Source: Natronorubrum halophilum (GTDB lineage Archaea > Halobacteriota > Halobacteria > Halobacteriales > Natrialbaceae). Taken from it: 64,000 nucleotides of DNA. The stretch spans positions 434,001 through 498,000 of the forward strand of contig NZ_QQTY01000003.1 of NCBI RefSeq assembly GCF_003670115.1, read 5' to 3'. Made by a program: the position numbers and the translations under genes. The notes beneath the pieces were generated by a model. That model saw only the letters and a list, made by a program, of their open reading frames with translations, was not told the origin of the DNA and searched no databases. Numbering within the stretch: position 1 is the stretch's first letter; each line of letters opens with the position of its first letter. This document shows, one piece after another, positions 45,906 to 54,383 of the stretch.

Positions 45906-47273
45906 CTACGCCTCCTCGAACAGCCGGACGTAGTCGATCTCCATCCGCTGGGGGAACGTCGTCGTTGCGTCGGGCGATCCGGGCCACTCGCCGCCGACGG
46001 CGCAGTTGAGGAGCAACCAGAACGGCCCGTCGTCGAAGACCCACTCGTTGCCCTGGCTCTCGACGTCTTCGCGGGTGACCGTAAAGAAGTGCTCGCCGTC
46101 GACGTACCACTTGATCACGCCGGGATCCCACACGACGGAGAACACGTGGAATTCGTCGGCGAAGGTGCCGACGTCCAGGTGGTAGTCCCCGCCGATGGAG
46201 CCGCCGCCGGAGTAGCCGGGTCCGTGGACGGTACCGTGGACCGCCGACGGCTGGTCGCCGACCAGTTCCATGATGTCGATCTCGCCGTCGTCGGGCCAGG
46301 CCGTATCGCCGGCCGGCAGCATCCAGTGTGCCGGCCACATCCCCTGATCCTCGACGAGTTTCGAACGGAAGTCCACGCGGCCGTACTGAAAGTCCAGATT
46401 GCCTTCGGTCACCAGCTTCGCCGACGTGTAGTCGTAGGTTCCGTGCTCGTCGGAGACCGTCTCCTCGCGGATTTCGACGACCAGGTTGCTGTTCTCGACC
46501 CATCGGTTGTCCTGGCTGTAGTACTGCTCCTCTGCGTTCCCCCAGCCGGGGACGCCGTAGTCGTGGCCGTTGCCCTCCTGGTCCGCCCAGACGGACGTAT
46601 CGAGCGAATCACCGTCGAAGTGATCGGCGAAGACCTGGTTCCACGACCGGCCGTCGAGGTCCCCCGGATCGCCGGGGTAGCTCGCGCTGCCGCCAGCCTC
46701 GACGACCTTGATCGCGCCGATCGTCGCGTTATCGACGTCGGTGCTGAACGAGACGTTCAGTGTGCCGTCCGAGACGTCGACCCCGGAGATCGTCCGCACC
46801 AGCGCCGAATCGTGCCCGACCGCGCCGTGGACGTCGAGATCGGAGATCCTCGCGGCACCTTCCGCGGAGACGTCGAACACGCGGTCGCCGTCGGCGGTCC
46901 AGTACGTCTCGGCGAAGTGTAACTCGATGTCGTAGGTTCTGTTGGCGACCGGAATCTCGTAGCTGAAATCGCCGTACCGTTCGGACTGGTACAGCGTGTC
47001 GTCGTCGGTACCGGCGATCGGGTCGCCCGTACTCGCGGCAGTACCGCCGCTGTACCCGGTATCGGCTCGGTAGTCGGTGCCGTCGGCAGCGGTGTACGCG
47101 CCGCCGCCAGCGTTAACCGCGAAGACGACATCGCCCGGGGCCGCGCTCGCGGTCGGACTCGCGAGGCCGGCTGTGGCTGCGGCCGCCGCGGCCGCACCCA
47201 TGAACCGTCTGCGTAACATACTCGTATCGCTCGATTCGTCCGTTCTCCGTACCGACCGTTGGCTATCTGTCAT
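45906..47273 (-). CDS. Tat-exported GH16 endo-beta-glucanase with N-terminal malectin domain
   Basis: This 455-residue protein has a Tat-like signal (RRRFMGAAAAAAATAGLASP, residues 21-40) and a malectin-type domain at about 49-191. A GH16 domain follows at about 205-455. The catalytic GH16 motif EIDIME lies at residues 331-336 (Glu331 nucleophile, Asp333, Glu336 acid/base), with upstream GMWPAHWMLP and downstream FHVFSVVWDPGVIKWYVDGE typical of laminarinase-type members. It should cut beta-1,3- or mixed beta-1,3/1,4-glucans outside the cell. An internal ATG at 47219 would give a shorter signal. No TATA box is close to the start; the nearest, at about 47422-47431, implies a leader of about 125 bases. 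A perfect 8-bp hairpin sits at 47285-47306. Confidence 0.92.
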   Translation of the reverse strand: MTDSQRSVRRTDESSDTSMLRRRFMGAAAAAAATAGLASPTASAAPGDVVFAVNAGGGAYTAADGTDYRADTGYSGGTAASTGDPIAGTDDDTLYQSERYGDFSYEIPVANRTYDIELHFAETYWTADGDRVFDVSAEGAARISDLDVHGAVGHDSALVRTISGVDVSDGTLNVSFSTDVDNATIGAIKVVEAGGSASYPGDPGDLDGRSWNQVFADHFDGDSLDTSVWADQEGNGHDYGVPGWGNAEEQYYSQDNRWVENSNLVVEIREETVSDEHGTYDYTSAKLVTEGNLDFQYGRVDFRSKLVEDQGMWPAHWMLPAGDTAWPDDGEIDIMELVGDQPSAVHGTVHGPGYSGGGSIGGDYHLDVGTFADEFHVFSVVWDPGVIKWYVDGEHFFTVTREDVESQGNEWVFDDGPFWLLLNCAVGGEWPGSPDATTTFPQRMEIDYVRLFEEA

Positions 47274-47284
47274 AGGTTCTCAGC

Positions 47285-47306
47285 GAAGCCGGTGTCTGCC
47301 GGCTTC
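47285..47306 (-). promoter_or_regulatory. Perfect hairpin just upstream of the GH16 start
   Basis: GAAGCCGG and CCGGCTTC form an 8-bp stem with a 6-base loop, ending 12 bases before the ATG at 47273. It could be an operator or a leader RNA structure affecting translation. Confidence 0.45.
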
Positions 47307-47421
47307 TGTCGTGCCACTTCTTTCCGTTGACGGACTGGACGCCATCCGAGTGTCGTCCGTTATCGCGACGCAACGTCCGTTCTCCTGCCGCTTGCGGCAC
47401 GAGACATTCGTCCACGTATGT

Positions 47422-47431
47422 CGTGATAAAT
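47422..47431 (-). promoter_or_regulatory. TATA-like promoter element of the GH16 gene
   Basis: A CATTTATCAC stretch on the minus strand is the best TATA candidate before the GH16 gene. It would start transcription near 47400, leaving a leader of about 125 bases. Confidence 0.35.
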
Positions 47432-47543
47432 GTTCTCACTATTGTTCGTTCATCTATATGTATTTCGGCGTATAGATAACGCACGACGTCGAGCGTAACT
47501 CCCGGAGAATCAGGTTCGACGTCGCCGCGCTATCCGCATCCGG

Positions 47544-47783
47544 TCAGTTACCGGCGCGACGCTGCCGGCAGCGAGACAGGACGTAGCCCGCGGCGAGAAA
47601 GCCCGTACCGACGAGGACGAAATCGACGGCGAGTACGGTTCTCGTTCCGGATCCCGTCGGCTGCAACCATAACGCGATCACGAGGAGTACCAACAGGACG
47701 GCTTCGATCCCGAGTAGCAAGACGACGGCGGAGCGATACTGGCAAACCGTCTTCCAGAACCGATCCGAGTACGTATCGGCCAT
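47544..47783 (-). CDS. Small hypothetical membrane protein
   Basis: This 79-residue protein has two hydrophobic helices (AVVLLLGIEAVLLVLLVIALWL at about 19-40 and TVLAVDFVLVGTGFLAAGYVL at about 48-68) and a basic C-terminal end (RCRQRRAG). I start at the ATG at 47783 (MADTYSDRFW). The same frame is open 12 codons further upstream. No family is recognised. It lies between the TrmB gene and the GH16 gene on the same strand. Confidence 0.55.
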   Translation of the reverse strand: MADTYSDRFWKTVCQYRSAVVLLLGIEAVLLVLLVIALWLQPTGSGTRTVLAVDFVLVGTGFLAAGYVLSRCRQRRAGN

Positions 47784-47927
47784 TGGTAACACTGCTCTGG
47801 CGCTGGTACTTGGCTCCACCGGTCGTATCCGTTCCTCGAGCGAATGCGATCAGCGATCGTTCCGATCGGCTCGTGGCTCCCTTCGGCCGGACGCTCGAGC
47901 GTCTACACGGGGCGACCGAAAACCCGA

Positions 47928-49061
47928 TCAGTCGTCTTCCGCCGCGCGGCTGGCATCCGGCGCGCCGAGATCGACCACATCCGTCCCCGTCGGATCGTCG
48001 AACTCGATGTGCTCGAGGACGATCCGGACCGCTTCGATATCCTCGTAGACCGCACCCCAGCCGCCGACGCTGTACCGTTCGTCGTCGGCGACGAGTTCCA
48101 GTTGCAAGAACCCGGCCAGTTGCTCGAACGACGGCCGCCCCTCGGAGCGGTACGCGCCCGGATACTCGATGTGAGTGACGATTCCGGTGATCTCGCAGGG
48201 TTCGTTCGTCTCGACCAACGTGCCCTCGATCGTCACCGCGACGTTCGCCCCCTCCGCCCTCAGCGGTGCCACGTCGCGGACGAACTCCTCGAGGGTCATG
48301 TAGACGTACGGCGGGTCGGTGTCCTCGCAGATCGTCTCCCAGAGGGCCCAGACGCCCGTCTGGAAGTACCAGTGGAAGATCAGCGAGAGGATGTAGTCGT
48401 CGATCAGGACGCCGAACGGCCTGTTGGCCCAGTCGTTCGGCGTGAAACACGTCCGCGTGCGGTCCGCCACGAACAGGAACGGCCCCGGAATCCGGCAGGC
48501 GCGAAGCTCCGTCACCGTCCCCGCGAGGTCGATGTCCGCGAGTCGGTCCTCCAGATCCTCGCCGTAGACGGCCACCTTCGAGACGACGCCGCGATCGTGG
48601 GCGTCCTCGAGCGCGTTCGTCAGCGCTCGAAACTGATCGACGGTCGCGGACAGTTCGATGAAGCTCTCCGCGTCTCGGATCAGGTCCCGCGTCCGGTCGA
48701 TGACCGTCTCCTCGTGCTTGACGACGCTGACCGTGTGATCGCTGACCGCCGGCCGCTCCCACCGGTCCTCAATCGCGTCGGCCGCCTCGTTCATCAGCTG
48801 TCCCCGGGATCGAAGGTCGCGGAGGACGCCGATCGGCTCCTTGGGACGGGCGTGGAGTTGGTCCTGGTCGAACGTCTCGACATAGTCCGTTCGCTCGAGA
48901 GCGCGAAGCACGTCGTAGATCTGGGACACCGGGACGGAACACTGGTTTGCGACCTCCACTGCCGGCAGCATTCCTCGCTCGAGCAGCGTGATGTAGGCGT
49001 CGGCCTGATACGAGGTCAACCCCGCGTTCTGGAGCGCGTCTCGGAGAGGGTCCCTGTCCAT
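47928..49061 (-). CDS. TrmB family (sugar-responsive) transcriptional regulator
   Basis: This 377-residue protein has an N-terminal TrmB winged helix (DALQNAGLTSYQADAYITLLERGMLPAVEVANQCSVPVSQIYDVLRALERTDYVE). A short coiled segment (LRSRGQLMNEAADAIEDRW) follows, then a PLD-like/TrmBL C-terminal sensor domain with FTPNDWANRPFGVLIDDY and FHWYFQTGVWALWE. TrmB proteins bind sugars and switch sugar transport and glycolysis genes. Its place between the GH16 and GH81 genes makes it the likely regulator of the beta-glucan locus. The frame is open 13 codons upstream; 49061 is preferred because it aligns with the family start and a TATA-like ATTACTGG lies 20-28 bp before it. Confidence 0.9.
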   Translation of the reverse strand: MDRDPLRDALQNAGLTSYQADAYITLLERGMLPAVEVANQCSVPVSQIYDVLRALERTDYVETFDQDQLHARPKEPIGVLRDLRSRGQLMNEAADAIEDRWERPAVSDHTVSVVKHEETVIDRTRDLIRDAESFIELSATVDQFRALTNALEDAHDRGVVSKVAVYGEDLEDRLADIDLAGTVTELRACRIPGPFLFVADRTRTCFTPNDWANRPFGVLIDDYILSLIFHWYFQTGVWALWETICEDTDPPYVYMTLEEFVRDVAPLRAEGANVAVTIEGTLVETNEPCEITGIVTHIEYPGAYRSEGRPSFEQLAGFLQLELVADDERYSVGGWGAVYEDIEAVRIVLEHIEFDDPTGTDVVDLGAPDASRAAEDD

Positions 49062-49232
49062 GCACCATAACGACAACAACCAGTAATCAGTCTTTTGCAA
49101 AACCGGGGCGGAGCGCTTCCGTTCGTCGACGTTTTCGCTCGTACCCGAGCCAGACGCGAGTCCCTCGCCGTGATCGACAGCACCGTCCGTCGGGACTCGA
49201 ACGGCTCAGCCGGGACGGTCCGCGGGTCCCGG

Positions 49233-51869
49233 TCAGTACTCGTGAGTGAACGCGTCGGAGACGTACTGTCCGTCGGCGCCGTCGCCCCAGACGAAGCGGA
49301 CGTCGATCGAGGCGCCGTCGCCGGAGGCGTCGCGCGTGTGAGTGTGAGTCCCTCCGTCGGACTCCATGCGGTAGCCTATCCAGCCGCCACCGCCGTCGAA
49401 CTGGATGTCGGCCCAGTCGGCGTCGTTGTCCGGATCGAACTCCCAGTGGCTGGCGTCGCCGTCGTCGGTGACGGTTGCAGTCCAGCCGTCACCGGAATAG
49501 GTGTTCTCGCCGTTACCGCCATCGCCACCGTCTCCGCCGTCTCCTCCATCGCCGCCGTCATCACCGCCGTCACCGGTGTCCTCGCCGGTGGACGTGGCCA
49601 GCGAGTTCGCGGGGACGTCGAGTTGCGTGCCGTCGGAGAACGTCACGGTCGCGGCGGAGTCGCCGGCGTTGTAAGCCACGTAGGTTCGCTGGCTGCCGTC
49701 GCTGAACACCTGGTAGAACGGCGTGTCGGCGGTGACGTCGCCGTCGGGTGCACCCATCTCGTGGAGATTGTAGATCCAGTGATACGTCTGAGCGCGAGTG
49801 TGGCCGGCCTCGACCTCATAGCTGTCTTTCCGCGCCTCGAACTTGTCGACGGCGTCCTGTCCGTCGGAGAACGCCCGGTACATCCACATGAGATCGGGCC
49901 AGTAGTCGAACTCGTCGGTGCCCTTGTTCGCGACGAGTTCGTCGTAGTTCACTTCCGGCACCGCGTCGTCCCAGCCGAGGTGCAGCGAGTAGCCGGCCAG
50001 GGGCAGCCAGTTGATGCCGTGGATCGCCTCTTCGTCGTCGGTCCACCAGGTGGCGTAGGCGTACCCGTTGCCCCACACCATTCCGGCGGTCCCGTAGTCC
50101 CACGAGTCGGGGTGATTCTCGTCGTCGGCGTCGAACCAGTACTCGTGGACCGCGTGGAGTTCGGTCGTGTACAGGAAGACGCCGAAATCGCGCAGTTCCT
50201 CGTTGTCCGTGTACTCGCCCCACTCGATGATCGCCGCGTACGCGTTGAGCGCCTCGGAAGACGATTCCTGATTGTTGCCGTCGGCGAACTCGGCGCCGCC
50301 GCCCTCCGCCCAGGAGTGCCCGCAGTACGGGCTGAAGTTGCGTGCGAACGGGAACATGTCGTCCCCGCGTTCGGGGTTGGCGTAGTCGCGGATCAGGTGT
50401 TCGATCATGCCGCCCCAATGATCTTGAGCGCCCCACCCGGGGTCGGTGCGTGCGATTTCGGCGGCGGCGCGCACGTAGTAGCCGTAGTGGAAGTGGTGAT
50501 CGGACAGCGCCGATGCCGAGCCGTGGCTCTCGGGATATCCCAGCAGCGACCCCCAGTTATCGTCGTAGTAGAACAGTTCCTCCGAACCGCTCTCGGCCTG
50601 GAGCCACCGCTCTATGTGATCCCGCAACGAGCCGACGATATCGTCGCGCTTGCCGGTTAGGCCGAACTGCTCGGCCAGCGCTTTGCTCTCGACCAGTCGG
50701 CCGTAGTCCTTGCCGACGTTGTACGTGTCGGGCCCTTCGATCGAGGTGTCGATCTCGTCGATGTACCCCTGAAGCTCCGCGGTGTCGTACCCGCCTTCGT
50801 CGGGCAGGAACGGAAGCATGCCGCCGTAGTCGTAGGTCGTCGAGAACGACGGGCCGGCGACGACGCGCATCTCTCCGCGCGGCGACGTGTAGGTCGTTCC
50901 CAGCGTGCCGTCATCGCTGTACTTCCACTGGTGTGGGTGTAAGGCGGTAATCGTCCCCGCGGCCGCGCTTTCGGGCCTGTCGTTCGTCTCGAAGTTGTAC
51001 GTGGTGTGGACCGCGGCGTCAGCCTGATCGTACTCCCAGTCGATCCGGGTGTCGGTGACGAAGTTGTACGCGTAGTCCTCGAACGTATCGAGGAAGGCGG
51101 TCTCGGGGAGAGCGGCTATCGAACAGTATCCGGCACCGCTGAGGTCGTTGGTGAGCGTGTCGGTGCCGACGCCCGCCCAGGTCGTTCCGGACGGAGCGAA
51201 CAGTCCGTAGTGGTGTCCGTCGACGGTGATACCGAGGACGTTCCCCTCCTCGGCCCAGACTTCCGGAGCGTCGTCGAAGCCGATCTCGGCACCGCCGCCC
51301 TCGTACTCGCAGAAGACGAAGGGTGATCCCTGTGCGAACGTCGTGCGAAGCGTCGTGGCGCTTCCCTCGCCCCAGAGCGCCTCGACCGACCAGTCGCCGT
51401 GGTCGTCCAGGCGCGCATCGGCGAAACTGTCCGCTCCCGCATGCCCGATGGTCAGGTCACGACCGCTGTTGTCCATGACCGTCGTCGAGCCGTCGACCCA
51501 TTCGGTCGGGTTCTTGACGAGGAGTCCGCCGCTCTCCGCCCGGAGCATCAGCGGTTGGGAGAACATGTTCTCCGAGAACGCGTTCCAGACCAGACTCGAC
51601 CACCAGTCGTTGGTCGGAACCGGTCCGTCGCCGAACCCGGTGGTCGTCCAGATGGCGTCCTGGGGCGCTTCCGCACCCGCCGGTAACGCCGTCGTGTAAC
51701 TACCGTTGCCGACGGGTACGTGGTCGCTCGCGCTGGCAGTGCCGACCGCACCGACCGTCCCGACTGCCGATGCAGCGCCAAGCAGTTTGCAGTAGTTCCT
51801 GCGCGAGACGTCGCTCGAGCGCGCGTTACTGTCGATTTTGTCGTCGTTCGAAGGTCGTTCGTCACTCAT
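49233..51869 (-). CDS. Tat-exported GH81 endo-1,3-beta-glucanase with C-terminal binding module
   Basis: This 878-residue protein has a Tat signal (SRRNYCKLLGAASAVGTVG) and a GH81 catalytic region from about residue 50 to 770. It includes PTNDWWSSLVWNAFSENMFSQPL-type N-terminal sequence, SDHHFHYGYYVRAAA with the catalytic Asp457, and NNQESSSEALNAY with Glu535 and Glu539. A Gly/Asp linker of nine or so GGDGGD-type units (about 775-800) joins an 85-residue beta-rich C-terminal module resembling a CBM56-type beta-1,3-glucan-binding domain. GH81 enzymes hydrolyse laminarin and curdlan by inversion. A TATA-like ACTATAATAG at about 52041-52050 would start transcription near 52018, giving a 150-base leader. 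A GTG-started 50-residue extension is possible but would bury the Tat signal. Confidence 0.93.
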   Translation of the reverse strand: MSDERPSNDDKIDSNARSSDVSRRNYCKLLGAASAVGTVGAVGTASASDHVPVGNGSYTTALPAGAEAPQDAIWTTTGFGDGPVPTNDWWSSLVWNAFSENMFSQPLMLRAESGGLLVKNPTEWVDGSTTVMDNSGRDLTIGHAGADSFADARLDDHGDWSVEALWGEGSATTLRTTFAQGSPFVFCEYEGGGAEIGFDDAPEVWAEEGNVLGITVDGHHYGLFAPSGTTWAGVGTDTLTNDLSGAGYCSIAALPETAFLDTFEDYAYNFVTDTRIDWEYDQADAAVHTTYNFETNDRPESAAAGTITALHPHQWKYSDDGTLGTTYTSPRGEMRVVAGPSFSTTYDYGGMLPFLPDEGGYDTAELQGYIDEIDTSIEGPDTYNVGKDYGRLVESKALAEQFGLTGKRDDIVGSLRDHIERWLQAESGSEELFYYDDNWGSLLGYPESHGSASALSDHHFHYGYYVRAAAEIARTDPGWGAQDHWGGMIEHLIRDYANPERGDDMFPFARNFSPYCGHSWAEGGGAEFADGNNQESSSEALNAYAAIIEWGEYTDNEELRDFGVFLYTTELHAVHEYWFDADDENHPDSWDYGTAGMVWGNGYAYATWWTDDEEAIHGINWLPLAGYSLHLGWDDAVPEVNYDELVANKGTDEFDYWPDLMWMYRAFSDGQDAVDKFEARKDSYEVEAGHTRAQTYHWIYNLHEMGAPDGDVTADTPFYQVFSDGSQRTYVAYNAGDSAATVTFSDGTQLDVPANSLATSTGEDTGDGGDDGGDGGDGGDGGDGGNGENTYSGDGWTATVTDDGDASHWEFDPDNDADWADIQFDGGGGWIGYRMESDGGTHTHTRDASGDGASIDVRFVWGDGADGQYVSDAFTHEY

Positions 51870-52040
51870 GATTGCTACCGATAGCGCGAGCGTGATGTCT
51901 CCGCGGCGGCAAGACGGTCTCTTCGGCCGATTTGTTTCAGTTACCGCCGCGTCGCGTTCCGGACGCCCCTGAGGTCGTGGCGTTGCCGAAGCGATTGTCA
52001 CGTTATTGCACGCTACCACCAGAATGTTATCGGCACCATC

Positions 52041-52050
52041 TATTATAGTT
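52041..52050 (-). promoter_or_regulatory. TATA-like promoter element of the GH81 gene
   Basis: An ACTATAATAG stretch on the minus strand is the best TATA box upstream of the GH81 gene and places the transcript start near 52018, about 150 bases before the ATG. Confidence 0.4.
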
Positions 52051-52240
52051 TTTTACCAGTATAGCTATAGTTCGAGCTACACAGATTAGAATAGAACTGA
52101 TGAATGAGTGTGCGAATCAGATAGCGCGGTTTGAGCCGACTACTCGATGACCCCTCGTTCCGCCTTCCTGAGCCCGATCGGATACCTCGAGGGGCGGAAA
52201 GCCCGACTGACCCGGCCGGAGACGGACCTCGAGAATTCGG

Positions 52241-52317
52241 GCAGCAACTAGCCACACACCGATCACACGAAAGTTGTGCGATCGGGTGCGCGGTGACATT
52301 CAGCGGTCTACTGGTAG
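52241..52317. repeat. Decayed copy of the palindromic MITE
   Basis: The inner arms CACACCGATCACAC and GTGCGATCGGGTG, and the right terminal part CATTCAGCGGTCTACTGGTAG, resemble the MITE at 20692-20777 with substitutions and a deletion of about 8 bp in the left part. No reading frame is involved. Confidence 0.55.
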
Positions 52318-52555
52318 CGGCGTCCAAATGATGCGGTTCTCGATCCACCCCAATGATACGCTCTCGTCGTTCATTATCCGAAAGTGGTGATTCATTATTT
52401 CCGATCGATAGCGTGGGAAACGACAGCCGGAAACAGCCTTCTAGTGGCAATATTCTTTCATATACTGGTACAAAAAACAGATTTCTGATAGCTAACGGCT
52501 CGGACGACGAACGATTCCGGCCGGAGCGTCACACTGGACGCAGCGCGCCGCCCTT

Positions 52556-52581
52556 GTTTTACAACCATATTATTGTAAAAC
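52556..52581. promoter_or_regulatory. Perfect 9-bp palindrome sharing a core with the one near the IclR gene
   Basis: GTTTTACAA and TTGTAAAAC are perfect inverted repeats around an 8-bp AT-rich centre. TTACAACCATA is identical to the left arm of the palindrome at 33253-33274. No gene starts nearby. Confidence 0.4.
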
Positions 52582-53229
52582 GCGCACTCTCGAGAGGTGA
52601 TCCGCGGACGGTTCGATGCGAGGCGGACGAACGGAGCTACTGATCGGCAGATTCTGCGTGAGCGTTACCGAAGCGACTCGAGAACGAGGGCTGGGTCGAG
52701 CATTTGGGTGTTTAGAAATCTCGAATGTAGATGTAGCCGTCAAATAACATTGAATATGCCAATGTGCGATATTCACAATACGACCTGGCATTTTTCCGGC
52801 CACGACCTCCGAATTCTGGAAGGGATCGACTCGTCTCTTGTGGATGGGAACCACTGTCCGATCGGATTTTTCTCGCGTGTCAAGTTGGCAGCACGATCTT
52901 GCTCGAGCGAGGGCGATCAGATAGACACGGGCGTTCTCGAGAAACATGGGCTCTAAAACCGCGTTTCTCGGTCAGTTAATACAGAAACGTAACGACTGGA
53001 CCGGTGCCAGTCGTCCAAATACAGTGACGGTGAAGTCCCTTTGCCGCCGTGGCTATTGCAGTAGTTGGTAATACGGCTTTGTTGAAATGGTGTTTTTCAG
53101 AGATGTTTTAGCGTGAAACACACGCTCACTTACGTGCGAACTGAACACCTATCGATATATCTGACACACCGTGAATCGAGAGATCATCTATATATTGTTC
53201 TGAAACGTAATTATAGATGGTGAATAATT

Positions 53230-53673
53230 GTGGCCGCAACTGAACACCGTACTGACAGCGAGGAGCGCTATCGCCGTCTCATGGAAGAGGCAGTAAATGA
53301 GGGGAAGATGGAGACCATCGACGAACTCGTCGCCGATGAGTTCGTCATGTCTGTCGCAGGCGAATCAGAACCGATCCAAGGGCAAGACGGGCTGAAAGCG
53401 TATATTCAGACGTACCGTGGCGCTTTCCCTGACCTTCACCTCGAGGTCGAAGATGTCGTCGTGAACGAGGATCGCGTCAGCGCCCGGTGGACGGTGACCG
53501 GGACGCACGAGGGTAAATTAGCAGGAATCAAACCAACGGGGGCTCGCGTCACCGTCGAAGGGATGGAATTTAATCGCCTCGAAGACGGCAAATTCACCGA
53601 AGTACAGGAACTGTTCGACTCCTATAGTCTATTTCGACAGCTCGGCGTCGTCCCTGACGAACAATCTGAATAG
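53230..53673 (+). CDS. SnoaL/NTF2-like protein (ester cyclase family)
   Basis: This 147-residue protein belongs to the SnoaL-like polyketide-cyclase group of the NTF2 fold. Evidence: YRRLMEEAVNEGKMETIDELVADEFVM as the opening helices, QDGLKAYIQTYRGAFPDLHLEVEDVVVNEDRV, VTGTHEGKLAGIKPTGARVTVEGMEF and a C-terminal DSYSLFRQLGVV. Members are often called ester cyclases but act on diverse small molecules. It starts with GTG at 53230, just after an AT-rich leader. The next ATG is at codon 18 and would cut the first helix. Two paralogues lie at 57972-58415 and 60281-60733. It is cargo of the IS6-like element. Confidence 0.8.
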   Translation: MAATEHRTDSEERYRRLMEEAVNEGKMETIDELVADEFVMSVAGESEPIQGQDGLKAYIQTYRGAFPDLHLEVEDVVVNEDRVSARWTVTGTHEGKLAGIKPTGARVTVEGMEFNRLEDGKFTEVQELFDSYSLFRQLGVVPDEQSE

Positions 53674-53912
53674 ACGACGAGCGGGCACCATAGCGAACTG
53701 GTTCGTGCCCGCTTCCGTTTATCCTGAAAGATATGGCGAGAGCGAGGATGTCGTGGTGAAGCGACTGCACGCTAGCTGTGAAAGCGGCATCTGTTCCGGT
53801 CAGGTTGAACTGAAGCTGGTGCTCTGTCTACGTGCTATACTTACCGCAGAGGGTGCTGAATATATCATTCCGCGTGCATTTCAACAGAACCGAAGTGACC
53901 TTTTTATTCGAC

Positions 53913-54074
53913 CTATTCTTCAGGAATGTCGATCGAGCGGTAGATCTTCGATCGTAATTTAGATGTTTGCTCTTCTCCAATCGTCTCACTCGCTTCAAGT
54001 ACGTCTACAATTTCAACTATCGTATCGCAGAGTTATTCCGGGTTGTCGATGCGAGTTTTAGGCTCGTCTTCCAT
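53913..54074 (-). pseudogene. Small gene interrupted by a single in-frame TAA
   Basis: From ATG 54074 the frame reads MEDEPKTRIDNPE, then TAA, then continues without further stops as LCDTIVEIVDVLEASETIG and EEQTSKLRSKIYRSIDIPEE to a TAG at 53913. Total length would be 53 codons including the internal stop. Coding character (acidic, amphipathic helix) is preserved on both sides, and a TATA-like GAATATACTTG at 54096-54106 lies 22-32 bp upstream. A GAA-to-TAA change (one base) is the simplest cause. The family is not recognised. Confidence 0.45.
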
Positions 54075-54095
54075 ACGCTATCGTCTACATCAAGT

Positions 54096-54106
54096 ATATT
54101 CAACAA
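54096..54106 (-). promoter_or_regulatory. TATA-like element of the interrupted small gene
   Basis: GAATATACTTG on the minus strand is placed 22-32 bp before ATG 54074, as expected for a leaderless transcript. Confidence 0.4.
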
Positions 54107-54383
54107 GGGAGGCACCCATCCGGTGTCTCTTACCAAAAACGAGAAAATCCAACACAACAACCTGACGATTCTCGGATACGATGTTCGCAATCAGACTGCT
54201 GACTTCGTTCACTGATACAATGGAAACTTACCTATACTGACCACAGAGGATACAGAACCTATCTCGATTGCTCTGTTGAAATCCTCAATCGATGATAGGT
54301 ATTCGAAGTCGTGCTGAATACAGAGCATGAGTTCAGCACGATAGTTGTCTTTCTATTCTTGAACTATCCGGAAGAGAATGTGC

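Larger units (their letters stand above)
52051..53066. other. Gene-free stretch with a decayed MITE and a palindrome
   Basis: About 1 kb with no supportable gene. It contains a decayed copy of the 86-bp palindromic MITE (52241-52317), a perfect palindrome (52556-52581), and ends at the target duplication of the next mobile element. The open frames present are Arg/Ser-rich and featureless. Confidence 0.55.

Noticed and set aside
49501-49570. Short tandem repeats suggestive of a CRISPR or microsatellite
   Set aside because: They encode the Gly/Asp linker of the GH81 protein in frame.
52570-52956. Frames on both strands of 119-125 codons
   Set aside because: They overlap each other, are Arg/Ser-rich and have no homologous motif that I recognise.
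53913-54074. Programmed read-through or pyrrolysine at the internal stop of the small gene
   Set aside because: The stop is TAA, whereas pyrrolysine uses TAG, and no readthrough signal is visible. A mutation is simpler.
53967-54215. Plus-strand frame of 82 codons in the second element
   Set aside because: It overlaps, in antisense, a better-supported small gene that has a TATA box and acidic composition.
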